Source: an uncultured Acidimicrobiales bacterium (lineage in GTDB: Bacteria; Actinomycetota; Acidimicrobiia; Acidimicrobiales; Bin134). Taken from it: 64,000 bases of DNA. This document shows, in pieces, positions 42,405 through 50,512 of the stretch. The position numbers and the translations under genes are program-made. The notes below the pieces were generated by a model, which was given only the letters and a program-made list of their open reading frames with translations, had not been told where the DNA came from and did no database searches. The stretch lies in assembly GCA_951813555.1 (NCBI GenBank), contig OX638344.1:3745526-3809525 (forward strand), given 5' to 3'. Every line of letters begins with the position of its first letter. The stretch's first letter is position 1.

Positions 42405-43216
42405 GTCAGCGGTTCGACAAGTTTGTCGACCAGGCCAGCCTCAAGGCCAGCATTGAAGCCCTCACTCCGATGCGTGTCAGGTTCGTCAGCCGGATCATTG
42501 ACTCGTTGTCATCCCCTCTCCAGGCCGAGGCCTCTGACTCCTGGCTAGGTCAGACGCTTGGATGGATCGAGTACTTCGGGCTCACCATCTCCGTCCATCA
42601 CGGAACCACCACAGAGCCTCTTGGCCTTGTCAGCTTCGAATTCGCATTCCGCAACGCCTGTGAGGCAGTTGGCTGGGCAGTCGACGAGCCGGGATCAGCC
42701 ACTCACCGCTTCGTGGACATGACAGTCCAAACCGACGATGGTGAAGAGCGGAAGTTATCCCTGAAATCCACCGCCGCCCAAAGGATGTCCGAAACCACCG
42801 CCCATATCTCCAAGCTCACCGAAGCAGCCTGGATCCAAGACGTCCGATCTGCCAAAACCAGGCGAGACCACACCCTCAACCTATTCCGTCAATACCGATC
42901 CGCCGTAGACGCCATCATCATGCTCAGAGCATTCCGCCCCGATCGCACCGCCGTCCCCACCAAGTACCAACTGCTTGAAATCCCTACCGACATCTTCGCC
43001 TCCCTCGAAGACACTTCTCTTGGCGCTTTCGCCGCCGACGGCCCTACTATCGACTGCGCCTACCAAGGAGACCCAGCCGCCGCCAGCGTCTCCCTCGACC
43101 GCTCCGACGCCAAGATCACAGTCAAGCAAATCAAGCTCTCCGCCTGCATCCTCCACGCTGAATGGCAAATTGGGCTTCCCCCTGTGGGTCTGTGCAAAAT
43201 TCCCGCACCGGACTGA
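42401..43216 (+). CDS. Type II restriction endonuclease, SmaI-like
   Basis: The 271-residue protein directly follows and overlaps the methylase gene. A PD-(D/E)xK-like core can be proposed from Asp106 (RFVDMTV) and the SLKS element with Lys122. HISKLTEAAWIQD, TKYQLLEIPTDIF and the C-terminal CILHAEWQIGLPP match my recollection of SmaI in order and spacing. SmaI cuts CCCGGG and its partner methylates N4-cytosine, which agrees with the methylase type here. The recognition site is inferred only. GTG start. Confidence 0.8.
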   Translation: MSQRFDKFVDQASLKASIEALTPMRVRFVSRIIDSLSSPLQAEASDSWLGQTLGWIEYFGLTISVHHGTTTEPLGLVSFEFAFRNACEAVGWAVDEPGSATHRFVDMTVQTDDGEERKLSLKSTAAQRMSETTAHISKLTEAAWIQDVRSAKTRRDHTLNLFRQYRSAVDAIIMLRAFRPDRTAVPTKYQLLEIPTDIFASLEDTSLGAFAADGPTIDCAYQGDPAAASVSLDRSDAKITVKQIKLSACILHAEWQIGLPPVGLCKIPAPD

Positions 43217-43262
43217 GCATCACCCACCGGCGCTACCCTGCCTCGGACGACACCGCTGCTCC

Positions 43263-43610
43263 TCAGGCAACCGGGCGAACGACTGCATGACCATCGCCCA
43301 CAAGCTTGGCGATGAAGCGGTTCCGGCTCAGGTCTTCGCCAATGCCCACTACCAGCTCTTGGTCTACTGCCACAGCCAGCTTTTCCAAAGTCTCCAGCGT
43401 TGGCTGGGACCCGCCACCCTCCATCCGCGCCACCGCCGACTGCGTGGTTCCCATGCGCTCAGCCAGCTCTGCCTGGGTCAGCCCTGCCTCCGTACGTAGC
43501 CGGTACACCAAGCCTTGGAATTCACTGATCCGAGCCTCGTCCTCGTAGGCCCAGCGAGAACCTTCTGACGCCTGGCCCCTTACATCCTTCCACGAAGCTC
43601 GCTCACCCAT
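43263..43610 (-). CDS. higA: HigA-like XRE antitoxin
   Basis: The 115-residue protein has a C-terminal helix-turn-helix, AGLTQAELAERMGTTQSAVARMEGGGSQPTLETLEKLAVAV, typical of HigA antitoxins. The N-terminal half (WKDVRGQASEGSRWAYEDEAR) contacts the toxin in this group. The ATG at 43610 overlaps the toxin stop by 8 nt, so the order is toxin first, as in higBA. It ends close to the convergent restriction gene. Confidence 0.9.
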   Translation of the reverse strand: MGERASWKDVRGQASEGSRWAYEDEARISEFQGLVYRLRTEAGLTQAELAERMGTTQSAVARMEGGGSQPTLETLEKLAVAVDQELVVGIGEDLSRNRFIAKLVGDGHAVVRPVA

Positions 43611-43953
43611 CGTCAACCTCCACCCTGTGCCCTTCTGCGATGCAGCGCTCCATCGCCCTCTTTGCCCGCTCAACCTGACGGCGTTCCCGGCGTCGACTCT
43701 TTGCAAACACCGTCAACAAGATGATCCTGCGGTCCGGCGCGATCCAGTAAGTGATCCGAGTAGGCCGATCACCGAGGTAGAAGCGCAGTTCCCGCAGCTT
43801 CCCATCAAGCTGCCGACAAAGCGGCTCACCCAGCAGCGATCCCTCTTCCGCCAGCCGATCAACCCGGAAATCGACTCTTCCCTGGGCCTCTTCATCAAGA
43901 GACAGATACCAATCCCGGACTTCTGGCTCAAGCTCCACCTCCCACTCCGACAT
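43603..43953 (-). CDS. higB: RelE/HigB-type toxin (Gp49-like)
   Basis: The 116-residue protein has EWEVELEPEVRDWYLSLDEEAQ, then GEPLCRQLDGKLRELRFYLGDRPTRITYWIAPDRRIILLTVFAKSRRR, the beta-sheet core of phage-derived Gp49-like HigB toxins with the catalytic basic residues near KLRELR and FAKSRRR. These cleave mRNA on the ribosome. The ATG at 43953 is used because sequence further upstream is not family-like. It is the first gene of the pair with higA. Confidence 0.9.
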   Translation of the reverse strand: MSEWEVELEPEVRDWYLSLDEEAQGRVDFRVDRLAEEGSLLGEPLCRQLDGKLRELRFYLGDRPTRITYWIAPDRRIILLTVFAKSRRRERRQVERAKRAMERCIAEGHRVEVDDG

Positions 43954-44139
43954 AACATACCCGCTATATCCTGTCGGGGACACACTGCCCTGCCCAGGCC
44001 CTTTCACACTCCACATTGCCATGGCACACATCGGGCACCCGTCTCTTGACCGCTTCGCACATACGGCCACCCTAAAGACGAGCTATGACAGTTGGCTCTT
44101 GGCTCTAACCAGACACAAATGCCTCATCTTCCTCTTGCC

Positions 44140-45078
44140 CTAGGGCTCCAGGACAACCTTGATGGCGCCGGAGGCGCGGTTGGCGGCGGCGGCGAAGGCT
44201 TCGGCGGGGGCGTCTAGGGGGAAGCGGTGGGTGATTACGGCGTCGGGGAGTTCGGGGAGCTGGGCCAGGGCGGCGGCGGCGACGTCCATGTCGCGGGTGG
44301 GGCCGTAGCGGCCGTACATGGAGGAGGGGACCACGGTGATCTCCTTCATGCTCAGCTCTATCCCAGGCATCTCTACAGGGTCCCAGTAAGACCCCAGGAT
44401 GACGATCTTGCCGCCGGGTCGGCACTTCTTGGCCGCGTCGGCCAGAGCAGAGGCGGTACCAGCGGCCTCTACGACGATGTCGTAGGGCTCATCGGTCAGC
44501 GGAGCGGCCCCCAGGCGCTCGGCGGCCTCCTTTTGGGCGTCGTGGCGGGCTGAGATAGCTGTCTCGCACCCGGCAAGGCGGGCCACGGCCAGCGCGGTCT
44601 GGCCCACGGCTCCGCCGCCGATGACGGCCACCCGCATGTCGCCCCGCAAACCGGCCAAGCGGAAGCCGTGCACGGCGATGCCCAGGGGCTCCACCAGGCA
44701 GGCGTCCCGGGCATCCGCCCCCGACGGCAGGGGCACAATGGCCTCGGGCCACATGAGCACCTCGTCGGCCATGCCCCCATCGCGGGAGATGCCGGCAATG
44801 TCGGTCAGGGTGATGGGGCAGCGGTTGTAGTCGCCGGCCAGGCAGATCTCGCAGATGCCGCAGCCGTGGATGGGCTCGATAGCCACCGGGCGGCCGTCGT
44901 CCAACCAGCCGGCGAACTCGTGGCCGATGGTGAAGGTGTTGAGCATCCCCAGCTCGAGCATGTGCAGATCGGAGCCGCACACCCCCGCTGAGGCCATCTT
45001 GATCCGGACGCCTTCGCCCTCGGGCGGGGCCAACTCCACCGTCGTGGGCCGACCGTCGACGCATCGCACTGCTCTCAT
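44140..45078 (-). CDS. Zinc-dependent alcohol dehydrogenase, MDR family
   Basis: The 312-residue enzyme has catalytic-zinc residues in GVCGSDLHM and IGHEFAGWL, the structural-zinc loop CGICEICLAGDYNRC with four Cys, and the NAD-binding VAVIGGGAVGQTALAVARL. The fold resembles threonine or sorbitol-type dehydrogenases. It lies 28 nt after the CoA-transferase gene on the same strand and likely belongs to its operon. AAGGA lies about 8 nt before the ATG. The substrate is unknown. Confidence 0.92.
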   Translation of the reverse strand: MRAVRCVDGRPTTVELAPPEGEGVRIKMASAGVCGSDLHMLELGMLNTFTIGHEFAGWLDDGRPVAIEPIHGCGICEICLAGDYNRCPITLTDIAGISRDGGMADEVLMWPEAIVPLPSGADARDACLVEPLGIAVHGFRLAGLRGDMRVAVIGGGAVGQTALAVARLAGCETAISARHDAQKEAAERLGAAPLTDEPYDIVVEAAGTASALADAAKKCRPGGKIVILGSYWDPVEMPGIELSMKEITVVPSSMYGRYGPTRDMDVAAAALAQLPELPDAVITHRFPLDAPAEAFAAAANRASGAIKVVLEP

Positions 45079-45105
45079 GGATTCATCCTTTCACCGGACG
45101 GGCGC

Positions 45106-47529
45106 TCACAGGCCCTTGGGGCGGGTACCGATAACACCGTCGGCCTCCAGCGCGGCGATCTCGTCGCCCGACAAGCCCAGCTCGCTCAAGATCTCGTGAT
45201 TGTGCTGGCCCAGGGTGGGCGACGGTGAGGTGATCCAGCGGTCCACCGAGGCGAACCGGTAAGGCATGCCCGGCATGGGGTGGGTGCCCACCGCGGGATG
45301 CTCGACCATCTCGAACAAACCCCGATGGGCATGTTGGGGATTCTCGTGCTGAAGGCGGGGATCCCAGGCCGGGGCAGCCGGAACACCCGCGTCCACCAAC
45401 CGGTCGACGGCGTCATCCAGATCCTGCTCGACAGCCCAGGCATAGAGCCCCTCGTCGATGGCGTCGTGGCCCGCCCGGCGACCGGCGTCTGTCGCGTACT
45501 CCGGCCGACCGGCCCACTCGGGAGACCCCAGCACCTGCACCAGCGCCAGCCACTGCTCGTCGGTGGCCACCGCCATCGCCAGCCACTGCTCGTGGCCCCG
45601 GCAGGGATACAGCCCCTGGGGCGCGGCGTAAGGGCTCCTGTTGCCGGCCCGCTCCATCACGTTGCCGTAGGCGGTGTACTCCACGATCTGCTCGGCCGAG
45701 CAGTTGAGCGCGGCCTCCACCATGGTGGACTCCACGAACACCCCCCGCCCGGTGCGCTCCCGCACCGCCAAGCCCAATATTGCGGCGTAGGCCCCGTGCA
45801 TCCCGGCGATGGGGTCGCACGGCCCGCGCATGATGCGGGGCTGGTCGTAGGGATGGCCGGTCACCCAGGCCATGCCGGTGAGCTGCTCCATGGTCTGGGC
45901 AAACCCCACCCGATCCCGCCACGGCCCACTCAGCCCGAACGCGGGCATCCGGGTGAACACCGCCCGGGGGTTGCGGGCCGAGACGGCCTCCCAGCTCAAA
46001 CCCCACTTCTCCACCACCCGGGGGGAGAAGTTCTCCACAATCACGTCGGCCTCGGCGATGAGCCGCCACAGCAGGTCCATGCCCGCGTCGGTGTCCAAGT
46101 CCAGCGTCAGGTCACGCTTGTTGTGGTTGATGGCCACAAACATCGAGCTCCACTCCCACCAATCCTCGGTGCCGAACATGAAACCGGTCATGCGCATGCC
46201 GTCGGGGTGGCCGGTGGACTCGATGTGGATCACATCGGCGCCCAGCATGGCCAGCGTGCCAGTGGCCGACGGTCCGGCCCACCAGCTGGTGAGGTCCAGC
46301 ACCTTGACCCCAGCCAGCGGCAGGTCAGGATCGGCGTCGGCAGCCGACGGCACGGGCTGGGGGCGAGGTTCCACCGTGCCGGTGTGCTCGCCCAAACGGG
46401 GCGCGGGCGTGGCCTGCCGCCGCTCGCCGCCGTCGTCCATCAGGTACGGCGATCGGGGCTGGAGGAACCCCCCGGGGTTACGCACGAACACCCCCCGGGC
46501 CGCGAATTGCTCGTTGTCGAGCACGCTGCGACCGTCGTTAACCTCGGCCACGGGCACCCGCAGATCCGAGGCTGCCTTGATGATCTCAGCCACCGTGTGG
46601 CGGGAGGTCCACGGGTGGACCATGGCATTCCACTCGTCCAGACGGCCGGCCCGCTCCCCGATCTGGCTCCACTCGGTGTCGATCAGGTCGGGGCGCTCGA
46701 TCATCAGCACAAAGCCCTGGTATTGCAGAGCGGTGTTGGTGTTGAACCCCACCCAGCCGTCAAGGGCGGGCTCGATCGACGGCGCCTCCACCGACCGGGC
46801 CACCCGGTCGAAGTCGTGGCCGCCGCCCCGCATGGAGTGGGCCAGGTCGCTGAATGTGGTGGCGGCGATGCCCATAACATCGGCCACCGCCAAGTCGATG
46901 TGCTCGCCGCGTCCGGTGCGCCGGGCCCGCAGCAGCGCGGAGAGGACCGGGGGGCCGGCGTAGGCCCCAGCGGTCCACTCCGCTATACCCCCTCCGGCGT
47001 GGATCGGGGGCTGGTCGGGCCGCCCTCGGCAGGCGATGGCCCCGCACTGGGCTTGCGCGGTGTATTCAGTGGACGGATGCTGGGCCAACGGTCCGTCCTG
47101 CCCATAAGGCGTGACCGACAGCACCACCAGGTGGGGATGGCGCTGGGCCCAGGCCCGCCCGATCCCCGACCCGGCGGGAAATGACTCCACCACGACATCG
47201 GCAGTGGCCACCAGCTCCTCGACCTCATCGTCTCCTGGCACACCCACGATGCCCCGCTTGGACGCATTGAGCAGCTGGAACAGCGCACTGTCGCCCTCGA
47301 ACTCGGCCCGAGTGGCCGACCAGCGGCGCACTGGGTCGCCGTCGGGCCCCTCCACTTTGATGACATCAGCCCCGGCGTCGGCCAGCAGCTTGGTGGCATA
47401 GGGGCCGGGCACCCCGGTTGAGAAGTCCACCACCCGGATACCGGACAAGATGGATGCCTGCATGTGAACACCCTCGTTCACGCTCGCGCCGTCGGCCCGT
47501 TCGACGCCCTGGTCGATCCCTGCGGTCAT
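45106..47529 (-). CDS. Double-domain CaiB/BaiF family CoA-transferase
   Basis: The roughly 807-residue protein is two class III CoA-transferase domains in one chain. Domain 1 (residues about 25-400) begins LSGIRVVDFSTGVPGPYATKLLADAGADVIKVE and has GRGEHIDLAVADVM; domain 2 (about 425-807) begins LAGVKVLDLTSWWAGPSATGTLAMLGADVIHIE and has GRGVFVESTMVEAA. The motif aspartates of domain 1 are replaced by Glu in domain 2. Family members move CoA between acids. An ATG at 47463 is an alternative start with a GAGGG signal. It is divergent from a P450 gene. Confidence 0.9.
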   Translation of the reverse strand: MTAGIDQGVERADGASVNEGVHMQASILSGIRVVDFSTGVPGPYATKLLADAGADVIKVEGPDGDPVRRWSATRAEFEGDSALFQLLNASKRGIVGVPGDDEVEELVATADVVVESFPAGSGIGRAWAQRHPHLVVLSVTPYGQDGPLAQHPSTEYTAQAQCGAIACRGRPDQPPIHAGGGIAEWTAGAYAGPPVLSALLRARRTGRGEHIDLAVADVMGIAATTFSDLAHSMRGGGHDFDRVARSVEAPSIEPALDGWVGFNTNTALQYQGFVLMIERPDLIDTEWSQIGERAGRLDEWNAMVHPWTSRHTVAEIIKAASDLRVPVAEVNDGRSVLDNEQFAARGVFVRNPGGFLQPRSPYLMDDGGERRQATPAPRLGEHTGTVEPRPQPVPSAADADPDLPLAGVKVLDLTSWWAGPSATGTLAMLGADVIHIESTGHPDGMRMTGFMFGTEDWWEWSSMFVAINHNKRDLTLDLDTDAGMDLLWRLIAEADVIVENFSPRVVEKWGLSWEAVSARNPRAVFTRMPAFGLSGPWRDRVGFAQTMEQLTGMAWVTGHPYDQPRIMRGPCDPIAGMHGAYAAILGLAVRERTGRGVFVESTMVEAALNCSAEQIVEYTAYGNVMERAGNRSPYAAPQGLYPCRGHEQWLAMAVATDEQWLALVQVLGSPEWAGRPEYATDAGRRAGHDAIDEGLYAWAVEQDLDDAVDRLVDAGVPAAPAWDPRLQHENPQHAHRGLFEMVEHPAVGTHPMPGMPYRFASVDRWITSPSPTLGQHNHEILSELGLSGDEIAALEADGVIGTRPKGL

Positions 47530-47638
47530 CGCTGCCTCACTGGTACCCGGTCGTTTCGCACTTCGGTATCTTGTCGCATCGGACGATCCCATACACTGGC
47601 CGACACCTGCCAAACGATCGCAGCAAAGGACAGCCATC

Positions 47639-48910
47639 GTGAAGCTCACCGACGTAAACCTGCTCGACCCTGATCGATTCGTGCGCCAGGAACATCACGA
47701 GATGTTCAAGGTGCTGCGGGAGCAAGCCCCCGTCTTCTTGCACCAAGACCCCAACGGGCCGGCGTTCTGGAATGTGGTCAAGCATGCCGATCTGGTGGAG
47801 GTGAACCGCGACCCGGAGCACTTCTCCTCTGAGCTGGGCGGCACCTCGATCCCCGACCCCGGAACCAATGACAACGGCGCGCCTGACTCCCGGGGCGTGA
47901 TGATGCTCACCACCGATCCGCCCAAGCACACCCGCTACCGGCTGCTGGTGAACAAGGGCTTCACCCCCCGCATGATCGGGATGATCGAGCAATACCTCCG
48001 CCACCGCGCCGTCTTGATCGTGGACAATGTGATCGAAAATGGCGAGGCCGACTTCGTGGTCGACCTGGCCTCCGAGCTCCCGCTCCAGGCCATCGCCGAG
48101 ATCATGGGCGTGCCCCAAGAAGACCGCATGAAGCTGTTCGACTGGTCCAACCGCTTGATCGGCGTCGACGACCCCGAGTACGCCGACGACCTCGAGAACA
48201 GCATCTCGGCCGGCGCAGAGCTGTACGCCTACACCAACCAGCTTGCCAAGGACCGGGCCGTGAACCCCCGCGACGACATCGTCACCAAGCTCATCAACGC
48301 CGAGATCGACGGCGACCGGCTGACCGAGCTGGAATTCGACATGTTCATGCTGCTGCTCACCGTGGCCGGCAACGAGACCACCCGCAACGCCACCGCCCAC
48401 GGGATGCTGGCGCTGATGGACCACCCCGAGCAGTTCGACATCATCAAGAGCTCCCCCGACGGGGTGACCGACACCCATATCGACGAGCTCTTGCGGTGGG
48501 CCACCCCGGTGCTGCACTTCCGCCGCACCGCCGCCGAGGACACCGAGATCAGGGGCCAGCACATCGATAAGGGCGACAAGGTGGTCCTTTGGCACATCTC
48601 GGCCAACCGGGACGAAGAGGTGTTCGACGACCCGTTCACCTTCGACGTGAACCGCACCCCCAACGAGCAAGTCGCCTTCGGCGGCGGCGGGGCCCACTAT
48701 TGCCTGGGCGCCAACCTGGCCAAGATGGAACTGCGACTGATCTTCCAGGAGATCATCGAGCGCATGCCCGACATCCACCGTGTGGGCGAGCCCGAATGGT
48801 TGCGCTCCAACTTCATCGGCGGCATGAAGCACCTCCCCGTCGCCTGGACCCCAGGCAAGAAAGTCAACCCCGGCCCCGCCCCTGAACAGAACCTCTCAAC
48901 CCTGGTCTGA
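47639..48910 (+). CDS. Cytochrome P450, CYP125/CYP124-like
   Basis: The 423-residue P450 has VAGNETTRNATAHGM as the I-helix, DELLRWATPVLHFRRTA with the ExxR-like region, and AFGGGGAHYCLGANLAKME as the heme loop with the proximal Cys. The FGGGGxHxCLGANLA form is typical of mycobacterial sterol and branched-chain omega-hydroxylases such as CYP125. The GTG at 47639 has AAAGGA 9 nt upstream. It is divergent from the CoA-transferase gene, an arrangement suggesting oxidation of a terpenoid or steroid chain followed by CoA activation. Confidence 0.94.
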   Translation: MKLTDVNLLDPDRFVRQEHHEMFKVLREQAPVFLHQDPNGPAFWNVVKHADLVEVNRDPEHFSSELGGTSIPDPGTNDNGAPDSRGVMMLTTDPPKHTRYRLLVNKGFTPRMIGMIEQYLRHRAVLIVDNVIENGEADFVVDLASELPLQAIAEIMGVPQEDRMKLFDWSNRLIGVDDPEYADDLENSISAGAELYAYTNQLAKDRAVNPRDDIVTKLINAEIDGDRLTELEFDMFMLLLTVAGNETTRNATAHGMLALMDHPEQFDIIKSSPDGVTDTHIDELLRWATPVLHFRRTAAEDTEIRGQHIDKGDKVVLWHISANRDEEVFDDPFTFDVNRTPNEQVAFGGGGAHYCLGANLAKMELRLIFQEIIERMPDIHRVGEPEWLRSNFIGGMKHLPVAWTPGKKVNPGPAPEQNLSTLV

Positions 48911-48949
48911 ACAACCAGACCCACATCGAGACCCCCAGAGCATCTCTAG

Positions 48950-49255
48950 GAACTAAGCGATCGCGTGCATCTTGGAGGCGAGGGCAAATGGCCGAACCTG
49001 AGAAAACTTGAGCGCGGTTCGGTGATCGCATTCGGAAGCAAGAAGAGACACGGCTGGGTGCTCGACACCGTCCTCGTCGTCGCCGACTCATTCGACTACC
49101 TAGCAGCAGACACGCACACTGCCGTCGAGGGCCATGTGCCCGACGTATCCCTACACGTCACGGGCGGCCCGCTGGCCGAAAACGATGCAACCGAAACGCT
49201 CCGGCTCTACCGAGGAGCCACACCCGACGACCCCGTGGATGGATGCGCAGAATTC
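48950..49255 (+). pseudogene. Fragment of a protein-coding gene, truncated at both ends
   Basis: One frame reads SDRVHLGGEGKWPNLRKL, then GSVIAFGSKKRHGWVLDTVLVVADSFDYL and LAENDATETLRLYRGATPDDPVDG, which looks like the middle of a longer soluble protein. It has no proper start (a stop at 48947; first start-like codon GTG at 48965) and no Shine-Dalgarno. After 49255 the frame runs antisense into the end of the hydrolase gene. I do not recognise the family. It may be a remnant left by a rearrangement between the P450 and the operon downstream. Confidence 0.5.
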
Positions 49256-50512
49256 TTAGCTGCTGGCGTTGCTCCCTTGCACGGTTTCGGCCGCTAGAGC
49301 CAGGGCGGTGCGAAGGAGCACTTCGGCGCCCTGTCCGGCGGCTTCGGGGGTTATGGATTCGGCTTCGTTGTGGGACAGGCCGTTTTGACAGGGGATGAAG
49401 ATCATGGCGGTGGGTGCTTTGAGGGCTATGTGGCAGGCGTCGTGGCCGGCTCCGGAGTTCATGCGTTGGTGTGAGTAGCCGCAGTGCTGGGCCGCGGTTT
49501 CCACTGCGTTGATGCATTCGTCGTCGAAAACGACGGGCTCGCAGCGGTTGTCGACTTCAATGCGCGCCTCGCAGTTGTGCTCGGCGGCCGCTTTGGCTAC
49601 GAGGTTGCGGAGATCTGAGTCCATTTGGTCGAGCGCGACGGCGTCGGGGTGGCGAATGTCGATTGAGAACACGACTTCGGCGGGTACCGTGTTGGGCGAC
49701 GCCGGCTCGGAGCGGATCTGTGCGGGGGTGACCAGCCCTGTTGGGTAGTCGCCGGCGGCCATCTCGTAGAGCCCGTTCAGCACGACAGCCAGTGGTCGGG
49801 CTGGGTCATGTCGGCGGTCCATCGGCGTGGTGCCGGCGTGGGCCGGGTTACCGGAGAGGGTGACGGTGAGCCAGCGAATGCCCTGGACGCCGGTCACCAC
49901 GCCGATGGACGATCCGTTGTCCTCGAGGATGGGGCCCTGTTCTATGTGGAGCTCTAGGTAGGCGCGAAGCGGCTTGGCGAAGGAAGCCGCGCCGGCCCAG
50001 CCGAGCCGGTCTAGCTCGGTTCCAACGCCGGTGCCGTCCCTGTCGGTCAGCGCGCGGGCCTCGTCGAGTTCCAGCACTCCGGCCCAAACCGCGGAGCCCA
50101 TCATCGACACCGGAAAGCGCGACCCCTCCTCGTTGGTCCACACCGCCACTTCCACAGCAGCTCGGGTGGCGACGGAGCGGTCGTTGAGCGCCTCGACGAC
50201 TTCGAGGCCGCCGAGCACGCCGTAGACGCCGTCAAATCTCCCTCCGGTGGGCTGGGTGTCGAGGTGGCTGCCCAGCACTACCGGCGGGGAATCGGGGTCG
50301 GTGCCCGGTCGGCGGGCAAAGAGGTTGCCGACTGCGTCGAGCTGGATGGTGCAGCCGGCCTGCTCGGCCCAGCTGGTGAACAGGTCGCGGCCTGCTTTGT
50401 CGTCATCGGTGAGGGCCTGGCGGTTGGAGCCGCCCGCGGGGGTGGCCCCTACTTCGGCCATGTCCATGAGCCGCGACCACAGCCGCTCCGGGTTGATCCT
50501 CACGTCGGTCAC
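49256..50512 (-). CDS. M20-family N-carbamoyl-amino-acid hydrolase / beta-ureidopropionase-like
   Basis: The 418-residue zinc hydrolase has the metal ligands in VLGSHLDTQPTGGRFDGVYG, WTNEEGSRF, YLELHIEQGP and NGLSHNEAE, the set seen in AmaB, HyuC, allantoate amidohydrolase and beta-ureidopropionase. GHDACHIA and GNPAHAGTTPMDRR belong to the dimer-interface/binding region. It would release CO2 and ammonia from an N-carbamoyl amino acid. It is the last gene of a transporter operon and overlaps the aminotransferase by 4 nt. Confidence 0.93.
   Translation of the reverse strand: MTDVRINPERLWSRLMDMAEVGATPAGGSNRQALTDDDKAGRDLFTSWAEQAGCTIQLDAVGNLFARRPGTDPDSPPVVLGSHLDTQPTGGRFDGVYGVLGGLEVVEALNDRSVATRAAVEVAVWTNEEGSRFPVSMMGSAVWAGVLELDEARALTDRDGTGVGTELDRLGWAGAASFAKPLRAYLELHIEQGPILEDNGSSIGVVTGVQGIRWLTVTLSGNPAHAGTTPMDRRHDPARPLAVVLNGLYEMAAGDYPTGLVTPAQIRSEPASPNTVPAEVVFSIDIRHPDAVALDQMDSDLRNLVAKAAAEHNCEARIEVDNRCEPVVFDDECINAVETAAQHCGYSHQRMNSGAGHDACHIALKAPTAMIFIPCQNGLSHNEAESITPEAAGQGAEVLLRTALALAAETVQGSNASS

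Noticed and set aside
45280..47184. A 634-codon open frame on the plus strand opposite the CoA-transferase
   Set aside because: No motif or start signal, and it lies wholly within the conserved double CaiB gene on the other strand.
47537..48832. A 431-codon open frame on the minus strand opposite the second P450
   Set aside because: Shadow of the P450; the I-helix and heme loop are clear on the plus strand.
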